A stretch of 64,000 nucleotides of DNA from Symsagittifera roscoffensis. Its lineage: Eukaryota > Xenacoelomorpha > Acoela > Convolutidae. The translations under genes were made by a program, and so were the position numbers. Below the pieces are notes generated by a model. That model saw only the letters and a list, made by a program, of their open reading frames with translations, was not told the DNA's origin and did not search any database. The stretch covers positions 36,589,436-36,653,435 of the forward strand of contig NC_087068.1 in the NCBI RefSeq assembly GCF_963678635.1, given 5' to 3'. Below are positions 1-8,139 of this stretch, in pieces; within the stretch, counting starts at the first letter, position 1; each line of letters opens with the position of its first letter.

Positions 1-522
1 AAATGGTATTGTCCAAATTTTTTCTTTAGGTTGTTCTTTTTGTGTATTTTGATAGATGTGGTTTGTATTCAAGCATTTTGTTTTGTCTTTTTCATTGGAT
101 TGATTTGTAGCGTTAATTCCATTAATTTCTTGCGTCGTTGGTGTGGAATGGATGGGTTCAATATAGTAATTGTGAAGGAGTTCTAATTGGTTTTCATATA
201 TGTGTGATAAAAATGGTTGTTCATATATAATAGGTTCATAGTCATTTTCGACTGCTATCATATTGATGGAGAGAGTGTTTTCTGTATCACTTTCTGAGTC
301 TGATGATCCACAGTTTATTTGATTGAGTTGTAACGTATCATTTACTGTGTCATCAATACCTGGAGGGTCTGATGTTGTTTCTGGATTTGATTGTACTTGA
401 TTAATATGTCTTTGATGTTTAGGGGTACTACTTCTGTGGCGATTATTAGAATTATTATAATGATTATTATTCCGGTGTGGTGATTGGGAATAATTTCTAT
501 AACGATTATTATAACTTGAATG
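1..522 (-). pseudogene. Continuation of E1 gag(-pol) frame after in-frame TGA
   Basis: Directly after the TGA the same reading frame is open for 174 codons to base 1. The first 30 codons continue the Asn/Tyr/Arg repeat composition of the nucleocapsid tail, then the sequence becomes Ser/Asp/Glu-rich. No protease Asp-Thr/Ser-Gly motif is reached. The continuity of composition argues that the TGA is a nonsense mutation inside one protein, but stop-codon readthrough is not excluded. The 3' end is outside the window. Confidence 0.5.
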
Positions 523-1263
523 TCAATTTTGTGAATTATTTCGTGATCTATTTTGATAATTACCGTTTGATCTGTTATATGAGTTATTTCTTGATCGATT
601 GTTTGGGTAATGCTGATTTCGGTTGTTTGAATAGCTTCTATTTCGATTATTGGAATAGTTTCTATTTCTATTATATGATGAGTTTCGTGACTGATTGTTT
701 GGATAGTATTTATTTCTTGATTGGGAATTAGATCTAGAAACAAATTGTGTTGTGTTTGAATTAGATCTGGAGTAGTTATTTCGACTATTTGGTCTATTGT
801 AGTGATTTTGTGACGAATTTTGTGTATGTCTTCGTTCTGGCGATCTTCCTCTATAACTTGAGTTATGTGGTGATTGTGTTCTTGTATAATTTGAATTGTT
901 CGGGAGTAGTTTTCCTGAACTGTTGTTGCTGTATACATTTTTGTTCGGTAGATTTTGATCTTTCTTCATGTATTGATAGAATGATTTATTTGGTTCTTTA
1001 TATTTTTGAGGTTTATTTTGATTGTCTTGCTGTTTTTGTCTACATTCAGAAATACTATGTCCATATCGTCGGCAATAGTTACACCATTTTTTGAATGATG
1101 GTTTGCCTTTAAAGTTTGGGTGTTTTTCATAAATATTGAGTATTTCAGTGATTTTTTCAACGAGGTCTGTATCTGATTCCTGTATATTGTTGATATTTGT
1201 GGAATTTGTTTCAATTCGGTTAACATATTGTAATTTCAGATTTTCTGTTTCTTCGAGTTTCAT
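523..1263 (-). CDS. gag: Gag nucleocapsid part of E1 with CCHC zinc knuckle
   Basis: The frame continues the capsid region after the break near 1300. An acidic/helical segment leads to a C-X2-C-X4-H-X4-C zinc knuckle (about 1045-1085 on the minus strand), the RNA-binding motif of retroviral nucleocapsids. A long Asn/Arg/Ser/Tyr-rich tail of imperfect short repeats follows, as in RNA-binding disordered proteins. A TGA at 525-523 ends it, but the same frame stays open for the next 174 codons to the window edge. The internal ATG at 1263 is probably not the true start. Confidence 0.75.
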   Translation of the reverse strand: MKLEETENLKLQYVNRIETNSTNINNIQESDTDLVEKITEILNIYEKHPNFKGKPSFKKWCNYCRRYGHSISECRQKQQDNQNKPQKYKEPNKSFYQYMKKDQNLPNKNVYSNNSSGKLLPNNSNYTRTQSPHNSSYRGRSPERRHTQNSSQNHYNRPNSRNNYSRSNSNTTQFVSRSNSQSRNKYYPNNQSRNSSYNRNRNYSNNRNRSYSNNRNQHYPNNRSRNNSYNRSNGNYQNRSRNNSQN

Positions 1264-2662
1264 TGTGATTTCCGCTTGTTCTAGTTTGTCTACTAGTTTT
1301 CAAAAATCTCTCGGGATGGGATGCTCTCTCTTTTATTGCTATTTTCCTTAATTGCGGTGTTAAGGACATCATTAAGATTTCTGTCATTTTTGTGTTTTTA
1401 TAGTCGTGTGTATTTAATGAATATGCTTTTCGAACTAGTGTTTCGATGCGTACTGCTAATTGTTTGATGGTTTCATTTGGTAATCTGCGAATTTCATTAC
1501 ATAAAACTCTTTGTTGTTGTTTGTTTCTTTCGGAGTCAAACATTTTTGAAAATTCTTGTGTAAACCTTTTCCAATTTGATTTTATTTCTATAGGCAATAC
1601 TGAAAACCATTTTTGGGCTGCGCCGTCTAAGGTTGTTTGTATCAACGCTGTGGGTCGATGTATCCAGTTTTGATGTAGTGGCGTATTAATTGGTTCAGGT
1701 CCTATATTTAAAATCAAATTTGCTGTTACTGCATTTAAATAATCTTCTACAGAATATTCAGGGTCTGTTCCTGTAAATACCATTAAAGGTTTGTTTGATG
1801 TTATTGATGATCCACCCATAAGGTATGGATTCATTGTCATTTGTAATGATTCTGCTGCATTTGGCATTTGAGAAAAATTTGAAAGTTGATTTCTTGTTAT
1901 TTCGTGTTGTTGAAGATAATATGGGAGTGGTATTTCATTTTGCATTTGTGTTGGTTGATACGAGTGTGTGATCATTGGGTTTTGTTGCTGAATTGGTTGA
2001 AAATATTGTGTATTAATTGGGTTTTGTGTTTGGATTGGTTGTTGATTTTGTGTATCTATCGGTTGTGGAGAAAAATTTCTATGATTTGTATGTGGTTTCT
2101 GTACTCCTTGTCCACGATATTCTTGATTAAATGGTGCAAATATATCTGGTTGTAAAAAATCATCACCTGAGGATAAGTAATCCATTTGATAAGATGTTTG
2201 TGTTTTATTCTTATTTTGTTGAAAAAATGGATAATTTTCACTACGATCCTGTGGAGGATGTGAATTTGTTTGAAAATTTACTGAATTGGTTGATGCCATT
2301 GGGTTATCCCAGTTTCGAGATCTTATATGATTATTAGTATTTTTTCGTGGGGGATAGTTTGTTTTTGATGGATGTGTGTAATTATAATTATGTTCTGCAA
2401 AATTGTTTCTAGTGAAAGTTTTACGTGTTTTTGACGGTATTGTCATGGGTCTGTATGTTTGATAATCCATGTGTGAATATTTTGGGGCAACCGAAGGTTT
2501 AACGGTTGATTGCAAGGTTACCTGTGTTTGTGAAGGGTTTGTATTTCTTGGTGTTGTTAAATTTGGACGTATCGGTGAAATGCTTTGTTGTGTAGTTGTT
2601 GTGTGTACGATTTCTTCATTTATGAAGTGTGATGGTGTCCTGTCTGGATATCTTGTTGAGTG
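1220..2662 (-). CDS. gag: Gag capsid-like ORF of E1
   Basis: The frame is open from about 2662 to 1220, but the first ATG is at 2470. The first half is Pro/Asn/Gln-rich and low-complexity. From about 1830 down it becomes a Ty3/gypsy-type capsid: an F-G-T-D-P start, a conserved WF followed by W..F...F...F, and the R..L.....E....RI helix pattern of the retrotransposon gag family. The end after about 1300 runs into meaningless basic residues, while another frame there gives a plausible coiled-coil continuation. I infer a one-base insertion in an A-run (about 1297-1300). Translation by -1 frameshifting from the preceding ORF is possible. Confidence 0.75.
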   Translation of the reverse strand, partial: HSTRYPDRTPSHFINEEIVHTTTTQQSISPIRPNLTTPRNTNPSQTQVTLQSTVKPSVAPKYSHMDYQTYRPMTIPSKTRKTFTRNNFAEHNYNYTHPSKTNYPPRKNTNNHIRSRNWDNPMASTNSVNFQTNSHPPQDRSENYPFFQQNKNKTQTSYQMDYLSSGDDFLQPDIFAPFNQEYRGQGVQKPHTNHRNFSPQPIDTQNQQPIQTQNPINTQYFQPIQQQNPMITHSYQPTQMQNEIPLPYYLQQHEITRNQLSNFSQMPNAAESLQMTMNPYLMGGSSITSNKPLMVFTGTDPEYSVEDYLNAVTANLILNIGPEPINTPLHQNWIHRPTALIQTTLDGAAQKWFSVLPIEIKSNWKRFTQEFSKMFDSERNKQQQRVLCNEIRRLPNETIKQLAVRIETLVRKAYSLNTHDYKNTKMTEILMMSLTPQLRKIAIKERASHPERFLKTSRQTRTSGNHNETRRNRKSEITIC

Positions 2663-3597
2663 AGATTCCTAGTTCCATTGAGGTTTTCATTGTGTATGAC
2701 TGTGGAGTTTAAACTATTATTTTGCATATCAGGTAAAAATGTATTATAGTTTAATGGTGTTGCATCAATGGTTAATGGTGTTACTCTTACATAATCTCTT
2801 ACATAAGATATCGTACTTATTGCTTGACTTGAGATTGATTGTGGGAAGTTTATGAATGCGGGATGAGACCATTCGGGGTCCCAAACATAGTCTGACTGTT
2901 TTGTGATGGCAGTATCATCGTTTGAGTTTTGAGGTCTAAAATTTTTTCTTGCTTGTGAAATTAAATCAATATTATGTGTGAAATAATCTATTATAAACCA
3001 TGCCAAAATTTTTTGTAAGTCATGTTTTGTATGTGGTGAAACTTCATCTTTAGTGAAATTTTCTTGAATTATATTTAGAAAACTAGAGAGTAGTGTGATT
3101 TCATGTCGTACTCTTATATGTTTAGATGTTTCTGTCGGTGAGACATTTGGGATTGGGATTTCGTTTTCTAATATCGAGATATAACTGTATATTATTGCAA
3201 AAACTTCATTGGTGAATATGGAGTTTGCTCTTTGTGAGTTATGATATTGTATGCTTTTTATATATTCTGAGAATACTTTTGAAAATTCTAAATCAAGGTC
3301 GTCTGTTTGAATTACATATTTGCTGTGATTCTGGTTTGGTGAGCTGAATTCTATAGAGTAGATTCCGTATTGTTGTGTTAAGTTACATATATCTTTCAGA
3401 TAATGATCGATAATTTGTCTTTTGATTTTTACATCTGGGAATTCTGTTTTACATGGGCTGATTCCGGGTTCAAACAAATTTAAGAGTAAATTCTTGCAAA
3501 ATATATGCTGTCCTCTATCATCGGTTGCATCTACAATGAAGGGGAAGATATCATCATCATCTGGACTTTCTTCACTTGGGGTGTGCGTTGAGCTCAT
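2620..3597 (-). CDS. E1 ORF, 325 aa, unknown protein preceding Gag
   Basis: ATG at 3597, TAA at 2622-2620. The product starts with a short acidic Ser/Asp tract, then a mostly alpha-helical-looking region (about 25-220) and a polar Asn/Thr-rich tail. No signal peptide, zinc knuckle or catalytic motif is visible. It lies directly upstream of the capsid frame and overlaps it by about 40 bases, with the capsid frame at -1 relative to it. It could be the N-terminal (matrix-like) part of a Gag made by frameshifting, or a separate accessory protein. The matrix-like reading rests on position only. Confidence 0.5.
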   Translation of the reverse strand: MSSTHTPSEESPDDDDIFPFIVDATDDRGQHIFCKNLLLNLFEPGISPCKTEFPDVKIKRQIIDHYLKDICNLTQQYGIYSIEFSSPNQNHSKYVIQTDDLDLEFSKVFSEYIKSIQYHNSQRANSIFTNEVFAIIYSYISILENEIPIPNVSPTETSKHIRVRHEITLLSSFLNIIQENFTKDEVSPHTKHDLQKILAWFIIDYFTHNIDLISQARKNFRPQNSNDDTAITKQSDYVWDPEWSHPAFINFPQSISSQAISTISYVRDYVRVTPLTIDATPLNYNTFLPDMQNNSLNSTVIHNENLNGTRNLTQQDIQTGHHHTS

Positions 3598-4039
3598 TTT
3601 TTCGTTTGATGACTGTTAATATGTAATTATCGATGTGTCTAATTGGTTGATTCCAATTGTTTAAGTGTACTGGTTTGTGTTTATATTGCTTTTTTATTCT
3701 TCTTTTTCCTCTTTTTGATGAATTTGAAGTTGTTTCTGAGTCGGAAAAATATAATTGATCGTGAATGGGGCAATTTTTATCTATTGATTCTTTTAATTTA
3801 TAAAGTTCGTCTAAACTGCTGGTTTCTGATTCTGAAAATGCGTTTCGGTTTTTGGAAAATCTTTTTCGTGTTATTTGTCTTTGTTTGGTTATTATTTTTC
3901 TTTTTCGTGTTTGTCGTTTTGTTCTAATATATCCAACTGTTTGTGTATGAGGTGTGATTACAAGGTCGTATTTTTTGTTATCTATCTCACAATTGTGTAA
4001 AACGATTGTTTGTTTATTTCCTAGGTTTTTAAATGACAT
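3572..4039 (-). CDS. E1 ORF, 155 aa, basic and serine/acid-rich, unknown
   Basis: ATG at 4039, TGA at 3574-3572. Residues about 35-63 are dominated by Lys and Arg in clusters, followed by a Ser/Glu/Asp stretch (about 68-80), a second Ser/Asp stretch and another basic cluster (about 108-118). Such alternation suggests nuclear localisation and nucleic-acid binding, in the style of small regulatory proteins of complex retroviruses, but I recognise no family. Its 3' end overlaps the start of the next ORF by 26 bases in a different frame, so the two are probably translated from one RNA by leaky scanning or reinitiation, or from spliced RNAs. Confidence 0.5.
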   Translation of the reverse strand: MSFKNLGNKQTIVLHNCEIDNKKYDLVITPHTQTVGYIRTKRQTRKRKIITKQRQITRKRFSKNRNAFSESETSSLDELYKLKESIDKNCPIHDQLYFSDSETTSNSSKRGKRRIKKQYKHKPVHLNNWNQPIRHIDNYILTVIKRKNELNAHPK

Positions 4040-4967
4040 AAGGTTTAGGATGACGGATGCAAAAGGTTGTTAAATGATTTCTATTTTCTTAGACTGTTAG
4101 TCCTTACGATTTTTTGGTTAGCTTAACCTGGGTCTATTTGTTCAGGGTTGGAGAGAAAAGTATATCGATTCCGAAGAATGATTTTTTACTTTCTCGTGGC
4201 TAGTATAAGCTAAGGTGTTAACTTACTTAATCTTACTTAAGGGTAGTGATTGTGTTCAAGGGTTGGAGAATAGTAAATCGATCCACAAGGTTCAGGTATA
4301 ATTAGAACGCGAGTAGTTCGTTAGATACTATTTTAAACTTACTAAGTCTAAGATTTATCCTGGGTCTGGTAAGAGGGGGGATCAAGTGAAGGATGAATAA
4401 CCGAAGTTCTTCACTGTTTATCCTAATTTGAATGATTAGTTTTGTTCAAAAATTTCTATTAGTCCTGGGTTTGTAGAAAGGGTTGGATAGTGAATCGACG
4501 TTTGAGGTCGTTAGACACTAGCTAAGTGGGTGGGGGAGAACAAAATTGTTCTTTTTGATCCAAGGATAGGCCTTGATGATCAAGTTTTGAATTTAATTAA
4601 ATAGAAAATGAATTAAGATCCAAGGATAAGCCTTGATGATCTGGTTTTAAAATTAAGTGAATTTAAGTTTAAAATGGTTTAAATTTGTGTAAAGAAAAGA
4701 TCTAGTGTTTTTATGATATTAGTGAGCTTATGAATGCTGTTATGTTTAGGTGATGAAGCTGGAACAACAGGATGATTTATGATTACTAACCGTTTATTGT
4801 CATGCTACTAATTTTTATTTTGATTTTTCAATAAATATTTTTCAAACATGTTTTGTATATTACTGCAGAATTTAGGAAAACGATCTGAGATCTTTTTATC
4901 AATCGTTATTGTATATTAATAATTTTGTTTAGCGCCTGAAATGATTATGAAGATTGACTTCAATATT
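4040..4967 (-). other. Untranslated leader of E1 with degenerate internal repeats
   Basis: About 930 bases without a convincing ORF. On the plus strand a motif like agggttggaga...atcgat recurs near 4144, 4258 and 4479, each preceded or followed by a CCTGGGT box (4126, 4359, 4463). A second motif, gatccaaggat-g-cttgatgat, occurs twice (4557 and 4617). Spaced repeats in a leader could be packaging or protein-binding sites; that role is inference. Confidence 0.5.
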
Positions 4968-5201
4968 TTATGTTTGCGAATGAAAATCTAAATTCATTGC
5001 TAATAAAATTCTAAATACAAAAGTTTGTGTTGGCTTTTGCCGAACTATCATATAACTATATGGTAAGTTTCTACTTTGTCGTATGTCGTCTCTGGTTCGT
5101 GGTCTTCTTCCAATTCCGGGTAGTTCTGTTATCGTTCGGAATATTGGCTCTGATCTATTGAGTCGTAGAGACATTTCGATTAAATTATCGTCGTATAACA
5201 T
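4968..5201 (-). CDS. Small leader ORF of E1, 77 aa, unknown
   Basis: ATG at 5201, 85 bases after the primer-binding site; stop at 4968. The product is 77 aa, rich in Arg and Ile/Leu, without a recognisable domain, signal peptide or membrane segment. The same frame is open upstream through the primer-binding site into the LTR end, so a longer or spliced form is possible. This is the first AUG-started ORF after the LTR and could be a leader protein, an upstream regulatory ORF or a first exon joined by splicing at the GT near 5272. No homologue is recognised. Confidence 0.4.
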   Translation of the reverse strand: MLYDDNLIEMSLRLNRSEPIFRTITELPGIGRRPRTRDDIRQSRNLPYSYMIVRQKPTQTFVFRILLAMNLDFHSQT

Positions 5202-5270
5202 TTTGTAAATGTTTTGTCTAATTTCAAATCTATTATTGGTTAATTCTAAGCTACTAAGGTCTTGTTCGAG

Positions 5271-5286
5271 ACTTATGGTCGCACCA
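5271..5286 (-). promoter_or_regulatory. Primer-binding site and possible splice donor of E1
   Basis: Two bases after the LTR end the minus strand reads TGGTGCGACC. It starts with TGG, as expected for pairing with a tRNA 3' CCA end. The tRNA is not identified. Four bases further on is a GT (5272-5271, context CATAA|GTCTCG). E2 has the same LTR and PBS but diverges just here, so this GT is a candidate splice donor. Confidence 0.6.
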
Positions 5287-5288
5287 GA

Positions 5289-5699
5289 TGAGTTAGGACC
5301 GATGTGGTTAACTCATAGAGTAATTTCGGATAGGGTGCACCGTCTGCTCGTCACGCTATCTTATTTTCGGCCGGATAGATTCGTGCAACTTCTTAGTCTA
5401 ATACCGATCCTAATCTTACTCTTATACTTATCTAGTCTCAGGTTGTTTAACTAGTCTCTGCTAGGCTCAATAGATCTAGGGTATACTGGTTTATTGCGGC
5501 TGCTGAAGTTCTCGGGAGAGTCCAACTAATTTCTAAGTTAAATTCAAATCTCTCTGGTGCTGAAATTACAAGTAATTTCAGCACTTACAAATAAGTGGAT
5601 TGTTAGTCAGATGGATCATGATTGGTTAATATTAAATACTTTACATTGGTAAAATATCTAATTTATCCAATCATAAAATGTAGTTTAGATCAGGTTCCA
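5289..5699 (-). repeat. 5' LTR of element E1 (411 bp)
   Basis: On the minus strand it begins TGGAACCTGATC and ends CTAACTCA, the TG...CA ends of an LTR. It aligns almost throughout with 40952-41359 and 46980-47387 but differs at roughly ten positions, for example an extra T near 5429 and a rearranged tract near 5300-5312. An AATAAA signal lies in the centre on the minus strand, and a perfect 28-nt palindrome at 5557-5584 may form a hairpin in the RNA. Confidence 0.9.
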
Positions 5700-7211
5700 A
5701 AAGTCAAATGAAATTTGGTCGCTTCTAATCTATTTTTTTTTTTGCTGTCACGTCTTTAAATTTTGAAATACGGCTTTTTTAATGGCAAATTGTTAGCTCA
5801 GTTCTATTTTTATTAAAAGTAAAGACACTGTTGATGCTAAATTATTGAAATGTTGCAAGGGTTGATTAAAAACCCAACGATACTAATGATACTGTAGTTC
5901 AATTGCAAATTAGACTATAACTTCTACAAAATATACTTAATGATACAGAGCAATATAGTTGAAACATTGGGTTTACTTTGCAAAATTTTCATTACATTCC
6001 GGGAGTGTTATCCAATCTGGTCTTTTTCGAGGATGCCATGAGTGTGGTGCTGAACAGCTACCACTTTGAAGCATGCCAGTCGTTTGGCCTCGTGAGTCTA
6101 AAGAAAAATGCATGTTTTTTTCGAGTTTTGATTTTGTAGATTTTAAGGCTCTAAAAGCAGCAATGGAAGTTTTTCTTGCACTTTATGAATAGAGAACAGG
6201 TATCACAACCTAAACAGCGTTGATTCTTAAATGATTGATTTTTCGTGTGGCGTAACTTTAGAAATAACACGGTAGTCTACAGTTCTGCCCCTCAAGTTTT
6301 TTGTTTCCAAACAGGATGGAGGGTTTCAAAGGCCTAACTTAATTGATAGGAAGGACGCTGATCAAATATAGAGGACTACCGTGCGAAGACTATGATGGCG
6401 AGGCAGTAAGAAATACAGTTTAAAAAATTCTCGAGTGGTTAAATGATACTCTAAACAGTTTTGCCCGCGATCGCAAAGATTCAACGGCAAAACGCGATAA
6501 AGAAACAACACAGACAAAACGTTAAAAGAGATCAGCGGAGTGATTCTATTTAGTTGAACGGGTTTTGTAGTTTTAGCCTAAGTTATATGGACAATTTTGC
6601 TATAATTAAACTTGATGACATCAATTCACAGGCAGTTGCATCTGGCTAGACACAGAGAATAAGCAGTGCAGAATTTGGAAGTTTGAGGTTTCTTTTGGTC
6701 AACCTATAATACTTTGCTCAATGCATTTTCATTGAGTCAGCTGAAGATGTCGATAAGCTGTTGGTGCACAGTATTGGTACTTCTCCCAGAGAGAGATAAT
6801 TCATTTCATATTTTGGGTTACAGTTCCGGCGCTGCCAGCTGGTATTCTGTCTATAAATAATGTCATCAAGTGTTAATATAACAAAATTGCCCAATTAATT
6901 TAGGTTGAAACTAGCAAGATTGTTGAATTGAATCTAATCGGACAGGATTATTTTATGGTTTCAATGTATAAAAAACGTTGTAGGTTTTTTGACAGCTCAA
7001 TCCAAAACTAGCAACTTCATTATTTTTTCTTTTCAGGGTTTCAGACTTCTCATGTTTACGGTTGAGAATATGTGTCATAAAGGATTGGAACAATTCTTAA
7101 CGATGGGTGTCTACGATTTTTTATGAATTAAAAAGATTTGAAAGTTAAGGACTAGACTACTCGTATCAGGGCGAAGCCCTGAATGTTCCGACTGCCTTTT
7201 AATGTTTATGG
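5700..7211. other. AT-rich sequence, no gene seen
   Basis: This stretch flanks the E1 insertion. I see no exon-like coding block, RNA gene or structured repeat on either strand. Confidence 0.5.
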
Positions 7212-7608
7212 AGCAGTAATAACAAAAAATTAAATGAGTTACAACAAAATGAAATTTTTTTCCCTCTCAAATTTGTATTTTTTCTTTATGAAAATCATCC
7301 CCCCACAGGCCATATTAAGTACAAAAGGATAGGTTTCGCTCCTTGTAACAAATCAATTATGGCCAATAAGCTTCTTTCAACCAATTTGGAACAATTTCTA
7401 AGACAGATTAAGCAGTAATAACATTAAAAAATTTAATGAATTAAAACGAAATGAAATTTTTTTTCTCCAAAATTTGATTTTTTTTTATAAAATCATCCCC
7501 CCACACGCCATATTAAGTACAAAAGGATAGATTTCGCTCCTTGTAACAAATCAATTACGGTAAATAAGCATCTTTTAACCAATTTGGAACGATTTCTAAG
7601 ACGGATTA
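7212..7608. repeat. Tandem duplication, two units of about 200 bp
   Basis: Unit 1 starts at the gcagtaataac at 7212 and unit 2 at the same word at 7412. Both contain atcatccccccaca, gccatattaagtac and tcgctccttgtaac in the same order, with scattered substitutions and small indels. Confidence 0.8.
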
Positions 7609-8139
7609 ACTCTCCGCTTACACGTTACTAGCGCGAAATATATCGCGCGTTAATTGTCCCAAATTGGCCAAAATGGCACTCTTTAAACCCCCGTAACTTT
7701 ACGCTAAATGATCACAGGTAAAATATCTTTTCAATTTTAAGCTCAAGACAACAATACCCTTCGAATGATATAGAAAAATTCCGTCAAAAATGGCTAAATA
7801 AAAAGTCAAATTTGTCTGAAGAAAAAAAAACCACCCCGAGCACAAATATTCCGTTACTTTCGTATCGAAAGTCGGAACAATAAAGCTTTCGGTAAAAAAA
7901 CACAATTTTAGAGCTGAATTTTAAGCCGGGCCTGAGTTTGAGGCCCGGTCCCGGCCCGGTTGGATAACAAAAATTTCAAGTTGATGGCCGTTTTTAGTGA
8001 AAAAAAAAATTCCAAACAAAATTTAAATTGAAATTCAAATGTGAAAATTAAAAAACCGTAATTTTAAAAAATCCATTAGCTGCAGCCGACCCTAGCATTG
8101 CGATTTGGCTGACTTTTGCCGCAGAAAGAAAGGCACGCT

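Larger units (their letters stand above)
1..5699 (-). mobile_element. LTR retroelement E1, Ty3/gypsy-like, left part beyond window
   Basis: A 5' LTR (5289-5699) is followed on the minus strand by a primer-binding site, a leader with ORFs of 77, 155 and 325 codons, then a capsid-type Gag and an Asn/Arg/Ser-rich nucleocapsid with a CCHC knuckle, and an open frame to base 1. Protease, RT, integrase and the 3' LTR must lie to the left if they exist. The LTR is about 97% similar by eye to the LTRs of E2 at 40952-47387, so both belong to one family. The capsid resembles Ty3/gypsy Gag in its Trp/Phe spacing. Placing about 2.6 kb and three ORFs before Gag is unusual. The copy carries a frame break near 1300 and an in-frame stop at 523-525, so it is probably not intact. 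Confidence 0.85.

Noticed and set aside
342..938. Ile/Thr/Glu/His-rich minus-strand open frame of 198 codons
   Set aside because: It is a shifted reading of the Asn/Arg-rich nucleocapsid repeats and has no independent coding signal.
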